DNA from: Zygnema cylindricum
Taxonomy: Eukaryota; Streptophyta; Zygnematophyceae; Zygnematales; Zygnemataceae
Assembly (NCBI GenBank): GCA_037447655.1
Contig: JBBHKE010000819.1
Location: 177,497 to 241,496 of the forward strand
DNA length: 64,000 bases
Direction of reading: 5' to 3'
Part shown: positions 53,585 through 64,000 of the stretch, one piece after another
How positions within the stretch are numbered: position 1 is the stretch's first letter
Layout of the letters: each line of letters begins with the position of its first letter
Made by a program: the position numbers and the translations under genes
The notes under the pieces: model-generated
What the model was told of the DNA's origin: nothing
The model's database searches: none
Seen by the model: the letters and a program-made list of their open reading frames with translations, nothing else

Positions 53585-54634
53585 TGTAGAAACTAATGGT
53601 TTTATTAGTATTTTCTAGGTCTGAAAAGAAATATAGAAGTCGGGGCAGTCTATCTCTAACTTCTCTCTCCAACTCTCAAACTTGTCGCAGTCACTGAGAA
53701 ATTGGAGAGGAAGCTAGAGCCATGGCTACCTTGGCTATCCTGAGGTTTACGGGAATTTTATGTTAGGGTTTATTTATTTAATTAAAAGGTATGTGCCGGC
53801 GGCAGGATTTGATCCATGTACCTACCGGCCGGCAGATATGAAATAGCCGGTAGCCTTAGCCGTTAAGTCTAGCAGTAGTATTACGTACTATGTAGTTTGA
53901 TATTTATTTAAATGGTTATGCGCGCGATAAACCATTTAACTGCAATGAATTACGGGATACATAGATCCAGTAAAATGTAAATGTACGACTTACAGTACGG
54001 ACACAAATCAGTACCGCGCATTTGTTTCGTAAATGAAACAAATACCGCGCATGTATTTATTACGGCTACGATTAAAGCCGACTTTAATCGGACGGCCGAG
54101 ATTAGCGCCGAGATCGCAGAGGAAGATTTCGGCGGTTTGTGGCCATCGCCACATCGGATGACACGTGGCGAAATTCCGTTGGATTGTGGAATCTCCGGAG
54201 ATTATGGCACCGAATCCGGATTTGACATGTGTCGACATTTTGGCCATGTCGTACACTGTCCGTACATAAAGTACACCGGCAGATGTACTTTTGCGTACGG
54301 AACTCAATTCTGATTGGTTTCGTACATCAGTAGATAGAGTTTGTGAGAGAGATAGGACTTAGAAAAATTAGAAGATAGGACCCTCTCTCCCAGAGAGCTT
54401 CTGTACAAAAGGTCAACTTTGACCCTCCATAACTCACTGCTCAGGGGAGCAAATTCACAGATTCTTTTTGCTATCGACTCAGGGAAGTCTTGCCTTCACA
54501 AGGGTGAAGTTGGTCAGAGTTTTTGTCTGCCAGGGTGGCAGTTATTTTTGCTTAAACACAAAGGGGTCAGGATTATCCTAGAGGCTTCTTGGAAGCTGTC
54601 CACTCTGAGGACTTATGGAGGTCTCAGAGTTTTA
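53585..54634 (+). repeat. 5' LTR of element M
   Basis: TGTAGAAAC...CAGAGTTTTA. Contains the CTCTCC hairpin (about 53663-53710), palindrome ATTTGTTTC/GAAACAAAT (54020-54043) and inverted W-box pair (54411-54424). Confidence 0.9.
53775..53872 (-). other. tRNA-like module in the M 5' LTR (antisense)
   Basis: B box GGATCAAATCC (minus, 53815-53805), A-box-like TAGACTTAACGG (minus, 53871-53860), followed on that strand by CTTTTAATT. Confidence 0.6.
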
Positions 54635-54649
54635 GGTTATGGGCCCACC
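54635..54649 (+). other. Primer-binding site of element M
   Basis: GGTTATGGGCCCACC, exact complement of the plant iMet anticodon arm, directly after the LTR. Confidence 0.82.
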
Positions 54650-57600
54650 CTCTAGTGTACCAATCTTTAATGGAACTGGCTTCATATATTGGGAAAGTAT
54701 GATGATAGGAGCTCTATGCGAAAAAAGGATTTGGGGGATAGTGAGTGGACGATTGGGGCGTCCATCAAGTCTTGGAATTCCTCCAGGGTTTGGAGGAAGC
54801 AGATTCACCAGGAAAGAGGATTCACCTTCAACGGAGGAAACAAAGGAAGGAGAGGTGGTGGACAAAGGAAAGGAGAAGGAGGCGACCACACCAATAGCAA
54901 CTGGTTTAGCATTCATGTCACCTATTCCGAGGAACGAGGAGAATGATACTGAAACCTCGGACTTCAACAATATGGCGGCAAAGCACTTCATCCTACGCCA
55001 TCTCACTCAAGGACTTGCATGTCCTCATTTGCAGGTAGAAAGGGCATCCGATCTTTGGATGGCTCTTATAGAGTTGTACCGAAGTGGTACGATTCAGCAA
55101 CAACAGTTGGCTGATCAGAAAGTTAAGGAGTATGTATACAAAGGGGGAAATATGTTGGATTTTTGCAATGAGCTTGCTACACTCTTCATGGAGCTACAGA
55201 GTGCGGGAAAAGATTTTAGTGAAAAAGAAAAGGTTAACTGTTTACTGATGAAATTACTTGATGAGTTCGTGAACATAGTTTACCGTGTGCAGGACTTGCC
55301 TGACTCAAGGTGGATATGGAACTCAGTGGTAGGGATGATTCTCGTTCAAGAGAATACAATTGAGATCCGAAGGGGAGGAAAGAGTGGCCAAGCCTTGGCA
55401 ACAGCGACTGATTGGAGGAACAGGGATTCCCGAAAACCGGTCGGAAACTATGGGGGTAGGGAGCAGAAAAACAGGCCGATGAGTTCGAACCAAGGGCTCC
55501 CAAAGGACTATGTCATTTTTGTAAGAAACCGGGGCACTATATGGCAGAGTGCACTAAGCTAACCGAGCTTCGGTTAAAGGAGGGGCAGACCGGTGGTACC
55601 CCGAGAGGAAAGAAAAAGGCCCTTGTCACACAGGTACTTGAGGCTGAATCCGAGGACGAGGACGATGAGCTCCTTTTGGATGAGGAGTTGGAGGCGAAAA
55701 ATGAGGTCGAAATTCCACGAAGGCAGAAATGTGCTTACGGTGGATTGAAAGGTGAAGCAGGCTGGATTGTAGATTTTGGTGCCTCCATGCACATGTGTAA
55801 GGATAGACACCTGTTCACTAAGATAAGAAAGATTCCCGTCGTAGAGATAGAGTATGGGGATGGGAGGATAGTCACCACTACTCTTGTAGGATCGGTAGAT
55901 CTAAAAGTGTTAGTAGAAGGAAAGACATCCATATTAACATTCTCCGATGTATTGTTTATTCCGGAGCTGAACAAAAATCTTATCTCTACATCAGTATTAG
56001 ATGATAAGGGTTTTTTTACTAGCACTAGGGAAGGAGTCTTTACTGCTAGTTTTGAGGATGATGTCTATTTCATTGCTGAGAAAGGTAGCCATGGGATGTT
56101 TAGGCTGATCTTAAGTAATGAAAAGAAGAAACTTTATTATGCTGGTGTTCATGATATTATGATGTGGCATAAGAGGCTTGGGCATGTGAATCTAGATAAG
56201 TTAAGAGAGATGAAAAAGATGGGAGTGGTGGAAGGGATTCAGTTCAGTGAGAGTGATGATATAAGTGATTGTAGTGGATGTGCTCAAGGTAAAGCACACA
56301 GATTACCCTTTCCTAAGTCAGCCACCTATAAGGGAGAAAAAATTCTAGATCTAGTACACACAGATATTTGGGGACTGGCTATATGCCCTCACCGGGGGGG
56401 AAGAGATTTATGATGACTATAACTGATGATTGGTCTCGGTATTCCCGGGTATATTTTTTGAAAAACAAGTCCGAAGCTGAGGATTGTTTTAGACAATATA
56501 AAGCATGGAGCGAAAAACTCCATGAAACTCCAATCAAGAGAGTAAGGAGTGACAATGGTGGAGAGTATACTTCTAACCAGTTTGAGGATTTTCTGAGGGA
56601 AGATGGGGTTCAACACCAAAAGACAGTTCCAGAAAATCCTGAATAGAATGGGGTAGCTGAGAGGTTAAATAGAACACTAAGTGATAGTGCTATAAGTATG
56701 TTGTCAGATAAAAGGATAGGGAAAAGGTTTTGGGCAGAAGCAATGAACTGTGCTAATTACCTCAAGAATAGAGTTCTTACTTCAGCTATAAATGATCAAA
56801 CACCTTATGAGAGATGGACAGGCCGGAAACCAGACATATCTCACTTAAAGGTTTTCGGCAGTCAAGTGTTCAGTCTAGATACTGATCGGTCCAATTGGAA
56901 GCTAGATCCTAAAAGAAAACCAGGATACTTATTAGGATATGATGAAAATGTTAAAGGATATAGAGTTTATGATCTAAAAAGGGAAGATATAATCTTAGTA
57001 AAGCATCTAGTAGTTGTGGATGAAGGAAAGTCTGTAGATCCCTTCAAATATACGAAGTCAGTAAAAATCAGATTTGAGTCAGAAAATTCCGATGACTTTG
57101 AGCTTCCTAACTATCCAGGTTTTAGAGAAGATGACATTCTTGCAGGAACAAATCAGACTGAAAAGGACTCGGCTGTGGAAACTCCAGTGACAACTCTACT
57201 CGAAGCGGAAGACGTGGTGGAAATTGATTCGGAATCAAGGGATGGGGAGAAGCCGAGTTTGTTCGAAAGAATCCACGAAAACCATCTATTCTGGCCTCAG
57301 ATTTTGAAGGGGGGAGGAGAAGTAGCAAAAGACTGCAAGAAAAATAGGTTAATAACAAGGTAACTAAACTATCTCATCAAGATGAACCTCAAACTTATGG
57401 AGAGGCGATGAATTGTCCAGAAAGAAATCGGTGGAAGACAGCCATTAATGAAGAGATGGCCTCAATTATGGCAGCCGATACTTGGGAGCTGGTGGATTGT
57501 CCACCTAACCGAAAACCAATCGGTTGTAAGTGGGTTTTCAAACTAAAACTGAACCCAGATAACACAATCGAGCGCTACAAGGCCAGATTAGTGGCAAAGG

Positions 57601-58970
57601 GATTTACACAAAAGGAAGGAATTGACTACGAGGAAACCTTTGCCCCGGTGGTCAGATTTCCCTCCGTCCGCATACTTCTCAGTTTAGCAGCGGCGGAAGA
57701 CATGGAAGTGCACCAGATGGACATCAAAACAACCTTTTTGCATGGAGAATTGGAAGAGGAGATCTTCATGCGACAACCCGAAGGGTTTGTGGAAGAAGGA
57801 GAGGAGAGTAAGGTATGCCGGCTGATTAAATCTCTTTATGGTTTGAAACAGGCGCCTCGACAGTGGAATAAGAAGCTTGATGAGTTTCTTACCGGTCTAG
57901 GATATATTCGGATCAGCTCAAATCACTCAATCTATGTTTTCAAAGATGAGGAAGGTTTTATATTTATTGCAATTTATGTTGATGATTTGCTTGTTTTAAG
58001 TAAATCAATGAAAAAAAATAATAAACTGAAAACCGATCTTAAGGGGAGATTTGAAATGAAGGATATGGGGGAAGCAAAATATATTTTGGGAATTCAAGTA
58101 GAGAGAGACCGAAAAAGGAAAATTATAAGATTGACTCAAAAGGAAGCAATAGGGAACATGCTTGAAAAATTTCAAATGGATAAAGCTAATAGTTGTACAA
58201 CTCCAATGGAGTTGAAGAAGGGAAGTGAGGGGAGTGAGGAAGAAGGAGTCATAGTCTTAGACTAGGAATTATCTCCTGATGAACAGAAGTTCATGCAGAC
58301 TATTCCTTACAGGCAAGTAGTGGGAAGTCTAATCTATTTTATGAATTGTACCCGGCCGGATTTAGCTGCAGCTGTAGGAGTGCTGAGTAGAAGTCTAAAT
58401 GCTCCCACTAAGAAGGATTGGGAGGCAGCTAAGAGAGTCCTTAGATACTTGGTAGGAACTAGAGATCTATGGTTGCATTTGGGTGGGGAGAATACTGACA
58501 TCACTACTTGGAGTGATGCCAGTTACGGTGATGCTCCGATGAGGAAATGTACTTCTGGATATGTATTATATGTGGGTGATGGGGTTTGCTGTTGGAGTAG
58601 CAAACAGCAAAAGGTTATTGCTCAGTCCACCATGGAGGCTGAGTATATGGCCTCTTGCTCTGCTGTAAAAGAATTGATGTGGGTCAAGTCTTTGCTTGGT
58701 GAGCTTGGTCACCTTAAGAGTGGTGTGCATAAAATATTTTGTGATAATCAGGCAGCAATCGCTATTTCTGCCAATCCTAAACACCATTTTAAAGCCAAAC
58801 ACATGGACATCAGACTCAGCTTTGTTAGAGAGAAAGTAGAAAACAAAATAATCAGTTTAGAGTACAGACCAGATAGTGAGATGGTAGCAGATATGATGAC
58901 CAAACCTGTGCCTTCCCCTAAGCTAATTTTTTGCAGGGAGAAGTGTGGTCTGAAATTAAAGATTTACTAG
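54639..58970 (+). pseudogene. Element M Gag-Pol, broken
   Basis: Gag reads from ATG 54639 (MGPPSSVPIFNGTGFIYWES), because the LTR ATG (54614) meets TAG after five more codons (MEVSEF). Frames: 54639-55562 (Gag core, then frame change in an A-run near 55470), 55541-56413 (knuckle C-terminus; protease DSGA changed to DFGA; zinc HHCC kept), 56368-56646 (integrase core SDNGGEYTSNQF, then CAG to TAG), 56698-57363, 57408-58265 (RT, GCKWVFK intact, YVDD at about 57979-57990, ends at GAG to TAG) and 58293-58970 (RNase H, CDNQAAIAIS, to the natural C-terminus). It is the best reference here for the ancestral residues mutated in the tandem copies. Confidence 0.86.
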
Positions 58971-58983
58971 AAAATAAGGGGAG

Positions 58984-60033
58984 TGTAGAAACTAATGGTT
59001 TTATTAGTATTTTCTAGGTCTGAAAAGAAATATAGAAGTCGAGGCAATCTATCTCTAACTTCTCTCTCCAACTCTCAAACTTGTCGCAGTCACTGAGAAA
59101 TTGGAGAGGAAGCTAGAGCCATGGCTACCTTGGCTATCCTGAGGTTTACGGGAATTTTATGTTAGGGTTTATTTATTTAATTAAAAGGTATGTGCCGGCG
59201 GCAGGATTTGATCCATGTACCTACCGGCCGGCAGATATGAAATAGCCGGTAGCCTTAGCCGTTAAGTCTAGCAGTAGTATTACGTACTATGTAGTTTGAT
59301 ATTTATTTAAATGGTTATGCGCGCGATAAACCATTTAACTGCAATGAATTACGGGATACATAGATCCAGTAAAATGTAAATGTACGACTTTCAGTACGGA
59401 CACAAATCAGTACCGCGCATTTGTTTCGTAAATGAAACAAATACCGCGCATGTATTTATTACGGCTACGATTAAAGCCGACTTTAATCGGACGGCCGAGA
59501 TTAGCGCCGAGATCGCGGAGGAAGATTTCGGCGGTTTGTGGCCATCGCCACATCGGATGACACGTGGCGAAATTCCGTTGGATTGTGGAATCTCCGGAGA
59601 TTATGGCACCGAATCCGGATTTGACATGTGTCGACATTTTGGCCATGTCGTACACTGTCCGTACATAAAGTACACAGGCAGATGTACTTTTGCGTACGGA
59701 ACTCAATTCTGATTGGTTCCTTACATCAGTAGATAGAGTTTGTGAGAGAGATAGGACTTAGAAAAATTAGAAGATAGGACCCTCTCTCCCAGAGAGCTTC
59801 TGTACAAAAGGTCAACTTTGACCCTCCATAACTCACTGCTCAGGGGAGCAAATTCACAGATTCTTTTTGCTATCGACTCAGGGAAGTCTTGCCTTCACAA
59901 GGGTGAAGTTGGTCAGAGTTTTTGTCTGCCAGGGTGGCAGTTATTTTTGCTTAAACACAAAGGGGTCAGGATTATCCTAGAGGCTTCTTGGAAGCTGTCC
60001 ACTCTGAGGACTTATGGAGGTCTCAGAGTTACA
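58984..60033 (+). repeat. 3' LTR of element M
   Basis: TGTAGAAAC...CAGAGTTACA followed by ACATA. It differs from the 5' LTR at few sites, including the last bases (TTACA against TTTTA). W-box palindrome 59810-59823. Confidence 0.9.
59174..59271 (-). other. tRNA-like module in the M 3' LTR (antisense)
   Basis: Same as in the 5' LTR: B box 59214-59204, A-box-like 59270-59259 (minus strand). Confidence 0.6.
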
Positions 60034-60038
60034 ACATA

Positions 60039-60451
60039 AGTCCTATCGTACGTTGTGTTATGAGCTTTTTATTTGATCTTCTTAGATCGCTACTTTCATC
60101 AGTGACTGTCCAATCGTCCAAATATGACAATTTAAATACAAAATACCTCAAAACTTACGGAAAAATAAAAATTTGTCCGAATGTTTTTCAAAATTTAGAC
60201 ATGATGTTTAATTCTCTATAAATTGATGTGCAACTCAACCCTGTTACTATTATTTTTCATTTTGTGACCAATACAATACGGGTTGTAAGGCCATATTGTA
60301 TGTTTTGCGTACAATAAGCATATTGTATAGGTCTACTTTCACCTACTTTTGAACTATGGTTTTAAGTGACGAATAAATCATTAACTCTAATAGTGATAGT
60401 GGGTTACAATACACCGTGTATCACTATTATTATAACCCTGTTCAGCTATGT
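60039..60451. other. Spacer between elements M and N
   Basis: AT-rich; no gene seen. Confidence 0.4.
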
Positions 60452-60464
60452 TTTTGAATATCAC

Positions 60465-61504
60465 TCAATGTATGTTTTTGAAGATGAGGAAGGTGTTATT
60501 TTTATTGCAATTTATGTTGATGATTTGCTTGTTTTAAGTAAATCCATGGACTTTAATAAACTGAAAACCGATCTTAAGAAGAGATTTCAGATGAAGGATA
60601 TGGGGGAGGCAAGATATATTTTGGGAATTCAAATAGAAAGAGACCGAGAAAGAAAGATTATAAAACTCACTAAGAAAGAAGCAATAGGGAACATGTTGGA
60701 AAAGTTTCATACGGATAAGGCTAATAGTTGTACAACTCCAATGGAGTTAAAGAAGGGAAGTGAGGGGAGTGTGGTCAAAGAAGTCATACTCTTAGACGAA
60801 GAATTAGGTCATGAAGAACAAAAGTTCACACAGACTATTCCATGTAGGCAAGTGGTGGGAAGTCTAATCTATTTTATGAATTCTACCCGACCAGATTTAG
60901 CTGCAGCTGTAAGAGTGATGAGTAGAAGTCTAAATTCTCCCACTAAGAGAGATTGGAGGCAGCTAAGAGAGTCATTAGATATTTGATAGGAACTAGGGAT
61001 CTATGGTTGTATTTGGGTGGGGGGAATACTAACATCACTACTTAGAGTGATGCCAGTTATGTTGATGCTTCAATGAGGAGATGTACTTCTGGATATGTAT
61101 TATATGTGGGTGATGGGGCTTGTTGCTGCAATAGGAAACAGCAAAAAGTTATTGCTCAGTCCACCATGGAGGCTGAAAATATGGTCTCTTGCTATGCTAT
61201 AAAAGAATTGATGTGGGTCATGTCTTTGCTAAGTGAGCTTGGTCACCTTAAGTGTGGTGTGCATAAATTTTTTGGTGATAATCAGGCAACAATCACGATT
61301 GCTGCAAATCCTCCACATCATTTTAAAGCCAACCACAAGGACATCAGACTAAACTTTGTTAGAGAGAAGATAGAAAACAAAATAATTAGTGTAGAGTACA
61401 GACCAGATAGCAATATGGTAACAGATATGAAAACCAAACCTGGTTGTTCCCCTAAGCTAATTTTATGCCAAGAGAAGTGTGGTCAGAAATTAAAGAGTGA
61501 GTAG
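60465..61504 (+). pseudogene. Element N RT/RNase H fragment
   Basis: Frames up to 60986 and 61073-61504: MYVFEDEEGVIFIAIYVDDL (YVDD kept), FQMKDMGEARYILGIQIERD, GSLIYFMNSTRPDLAAAV, then a 1-nt loss in the DW(E)AAKR region and a stop near 61043. RNase H: EAENM in place of EAEYM, GDNQATITI in place of CDNQAAIAI. Inactive. Confidence 0.75.
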
Positions 61505-61517
61505 AACATAAGGGGAG

Positions 61518-62574
61518 TGTAGAAATTAATGGTTATTTTTAAGTATTTTGTAGATCTATAATAAAAGGCAAAAAAGAAGGCGAGGCAGTCCGTTTCTAAC
61601 TCCTCTCTTCAGCTCCCACACTTGTCGCAGTCATTGAAAGTTGAAGAGGAAGCTAGAGCCATGGTTTCCTATGCTGCTTATGAGATAGAGAGAGAGGTGG
61701 TAGATTTTGGTAGATTTACCAAAATATACTTGACGGACCCAGGATTTGATCCTGGTACCTGGCGTCCGTCAAGTCAAAAATAGACGGTAGCTTTATCCTA
61801 TAGTCTAGGATCTGTGCTGAGATATATAGGGTTTGATAAATAATTAATTATGTACAGCTACATGAAATCATTTAACGGCGCAAACGAACATGTAACATAG
61901 ACACAATTAAGGAGTATGTACGGCCTATGGTACTTCCCGAAAATAAGTATTGCGCATTTGTTTCGACGGCGAAACAAATACCGCGCATTGATTTTCTATG
62001 GCTAAAATCAAATGCCAGTCTTAATCAGACGGCCACGATAGGCGTTGAGATCGCAGAATAGGATTTTTGGCGTTTCTCGGTCAGCGCCACGTTAAGCGCC
62101 ATGTGGCACGACGTCAATGGCTTAAGGCGTCTCTAGAAAATATGGGAACTAATCTAGATATGGTAGACGTCAACATTTGGGCCATGCTGTACGATGGCCG
62201 TACATAAAGTACATCGGCACCTATACTTTTATGTACGACACGGTAATGTTATTAGTGTCGTATTCTAGTAGTATAGGGTTTAGAGAGGGATTTAGGAATT
62301 ACAAATTTTGGCAGGTAGACCCTCTCTCCCATAGAGCTCTTGTACAAAAAGGTTAGCTTTGACCCTTCATAACTAGGTGCTCAAGGGAGCAAATTTAGTG
62401 ATTCATTTTGCTATCTACTCAGTGGAGTCTTGTCTTTTCAAAGGTAAAGGTGGTCAATTTTTTTGTCTGTTAGGGTGGCTACTATTCTTGTTGAAACACA
62501 AATGGGTCAGGATTACCCTAGAGGCTTCGTGTGAGTTGCCTACTCCGAGGACCTTTGGAGGTCTCCCATTTACA
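61518..62574 (+). repeat. 3' LTR of element N
   Basis: Same plan as M but diverged. The W-box palindrome is decayed (GGTTAGCTTTGACC, about 62352). Confidence 0.75.
61715..61808 (-). other. tRNA-like module in LTR N (antisense)
   Basis: T arm CCAGG-ATCAAAT-CCTGG is perfect, B box GGATCAAATCC (minus, 61752-61742). The outer stem ACTTGACGGAC/GTCCGTCAAGT (61774-61764 with 61738-61728) is 11 bp and perfect. A-box-like TAGACTATAGG near 61807-61797, T-run after it (ATTTTGG). Confidence 0.68.
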
Positions 62575-63423
62575 ACATATTGGCGCGCGGAACATTTCAC
62601 GTCACGCCTTACATTTCACGAAGAACTGGAACTTCACGGCATGTAACAAACTAGCACTTAACACAAAGTAGTCGCACTAAAATGTTACACTACCGTACAA
62701 AAACAAACAACACTAACGAAACTATAATGGTGCAGATAAAACTGAAACGTATTCAATCAAATGTAACTATAATTCCACCGAACTTAAACTAAAACGTAAC
62801 TTCAAACCAAACCAAGCGAAACGTAACTATAATACAACGTGAACAAAAATAATATTTTATCGACCAAATCCACCAATTCTCCTAATATTCCAACAATCCC
62901 CCTCTTGTTGGAAGAAGCAAGATTGCGCACAACCGATGAACATCGCCCCCTCTCAAACATAATGTTGCACAAAATAATTTCGTTCGTCAAAAGTAAACTG
63001 CTTCTTTTTTCGTACAGTTTCCAGTGCACAATTTTCATTTTTCATTTCTCTTTTTTACTTCACTCTTTTCCTCACAGACGCCTTCTTCCACCAATTCCAA
63101 TATTCTGCCACTTTACTTTTTAAAATTTTAATGGCCCCAACATTATCCGGTAAGCCACCAATATGCCCTTTGCCAATGCACTCGCCGAATTAAAAAATCT
63201 GCACATTTCAGTCAAAGTCCTCTTCCTCCTCGGATCATGCAAAGTGAACATGTCTTTATCCAAGTCCTCTACCACGACCAAATCCGTGACCACGGTCGCC
63301 ATGTCCTCCTTGTTCTGAATATTCTTTGCCTATTTTGCCTCGGTCGAAAACAAATCCGTACAGATCGACATTCTTCCTCCTTCGAAAACACTGCAATCTC
63401 TTCCCCTTTTCTTTCCCAATTTT
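62575..63423. other. Spacer, no gene seen
   Basis: Starts with CGTAAC-rich, CAC-containing DNA (62590-62840), then C/T-rich sequence. Short frames only. Confidence 0.35.
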
Positions 63424-63798
63424 TCACACAATTTTCTCCACAGTTTCGTCGTCTCCTGCCTCCTTTTCTTCTACTTTGACGTCTTTGTTCTTTTCAGCTT
63501 CTTCGTCCTCCAAATCGGAATCATCCTCGACTTCTTGCATCTCTTTGCAACTTTTCTCCTTCAAAACTGCGACATCATTATCCGGATATCCTCCAATCAC
63601 ACTCCAATTCGGAGCTGGATCATCACTCGAGAGAATTGATTCAACAGTAGCCTTTCCGAAACTGAACTCCTCACTCTTCAAACTCTTACTGCCAGAAAGG
63701 GTGAGCCTCGGCTCCTTACTCACATAAGACGTTCTAATACCTCCTCTTAACTCGTTCTCAAGTCTCATAGTAATATACTCGATCACCGTTGCAAACAA
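63424..63798 (-). CDS. Acidic hypothetical ORF (possible exon fragment)
   Basis: A 124-codon minus-strand frame with a Lys/Ser-containing N-terminal half (MRLENELRGGIRTSYV, LTLSGSKSLKSEEFSFGKAT) and a highly acidic Glu/Asp C-terminus (EVEDDSDLEDEEAEKNKD). Upstream minus-strand sequence to the window edge also has Glu-rich runs (SDYDCEEDASG) but contains stops. No domain recognised; it may be part of a larger gene beyond the window, or chance. Confidence 0.25.
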   Translation of the reverse strand: MFATVIEYITMRLENELRGGIRTSYVSKEPRLTLSGSKSLKSEEFSFGKATVESILSSDDPAPNWSVIGGYPDNDVAVLKEKSCKEMQEVEDDSDLEDEEAEKNKDVKVEEKEAGDDETVEKIV

Positions 63799-64000
63799 TT
63801 AAGAAAATTGATCCTCTGAAATTGTTGCACCTCCAAAATTGACTTTGCTCTCACACGACAAAGACCCTTTAGGAAGAAGAAGCACGTCCAAAGTCTTCCT
63901 CTATATGGCTCCTCTTCCTCACTAACTCTTTAACTTCCTCACTATCATGAAGCACACCCGAAGCATCTTCCTCACAATCGTAATCACTAACCTTGCTCTG
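63799..64000. other. Window edge, no resolved gene
   Basis: Minus strand shows short Glu-rich stretches with stops between them; nothing definite. Confidence 0.3.

Larger units (their letters stand above)
53585..60033 (+). mobile_element. Element M: complete copia element with TSD
   Basis: 5' LTR 53585-54634, primer site 54635-54649, gag-pol remnants, polypurine tract AAAATAAGGGGAG (58971-58983), 3' LTR 58984-60033. ACATA flanks both sides (53580-53584, 60034-60038). The LTRs are nearly identical, so insertion is fairly recent, yet the coding region already has several stops and frameshifts. Same subfamily as the tandem composite. Confidence 0.92.
60452..62574 (+). mobile_element. Element N: 5'-truncated copia element
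   Basis: Begins abruptly within RT (about 60452), continues through RNase H and a polypurine tract (AACATAAGGGGAG, 61505-61517) to a 3' LTR (61518-62574, TGTAGAAATTAATGG...CCATTTACA). The 5' LTR, gag, protease and integrase are missing. The right flank is ACATA (62575-62579). Confidence 0.78.

Noticed and set aside
54008-54307. 99-codon ORF repeated in several LTRs (MSSVRKSTSA...)
   Set aside because: It falls in LTR palindromic sequence, recurs on both strands in every LTR copy and has no codon-level conservation that I can see; treated as LTR sequence.
63120-63302. 60-codon minus frame as a gene
   Set aside because: Short, no motif, and neighbouring frames cannot be joined without stops.

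Overview
The window looks like nuclear DNA of a land plant, and almost all of its right-hand 50 kb is nested Ty1/copia-type LTR retrotransposons. The plant assignment rests on three things. The copia primer-binding sites match the anticodon arm of plant initiator tRNA-Met. A minus-strand leucine-rich-repeat (LRR) gene has the plant layout of one ~72-nt phase-2 exon per repeat. The Gag-Pol proteins are of plant copia type. I cannot name the species. All comparisons were made by eye, so identities and boundaries are approximate unless a target-site duplication (TSD) fixes them.

Layout. 1-5 kb: low-coding DNA with two hairpins and four exons of an LRR receptor-like gene (minus, 2154-3763). 5.1-10.5 kb: two ~590-600 bp direct repeats enclosing a >1,300-codon reading frame of unknown function, broken by one UAG; its 3' end carries a decayed protein-kinase motif. 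10.5-14 kb: GA-rich tracts, a 66-bp tandem duplication and a ~24-bp minisatellite. 14.1-16.0 kb: internally deleted copia element I. 16.1-28.0 kb: a minus-strand LTR-internal-LTR-internal-LTR tandem, flanked once by ATACC and sitting inside the minisatellite. 28.2-40.4 kb: element C, interrupted by element D and solo LTR E, followed by fragments and LTR F. 40.4-45.8 kb: a GC-richer unknown coding remnant split by element G/H. 46-51.1 kb: solo LTRs I' and J and truncated elements L and K. 52.1-53.3 kb: two inverted-repeat (DNA-transposon-like) elements. 53.6-60.0 kb: complete plus-strand element M (TSD ACATA). 60.4-62.6 kb: 5'-truncated element N. 62.6-64 kb: weak coding signal only.

The most unusual feature is shared by nearly all the ~1-kb copia LTRs, even highly diverged ones. 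Each carries, antisense to the element, a tRNA-like module: a Pol III A-box-like D arm, a B box in a 5-bp stem/7-nt loop T arm, an outer stem with compensatory changes, and a T-run just downstream. The same elements use an internal (half-tRNA) initiator-Met primer site and start Gag inside the LTR, so the primer site is also coding. None of the copia copies here has an intact Gag-Pol frame.
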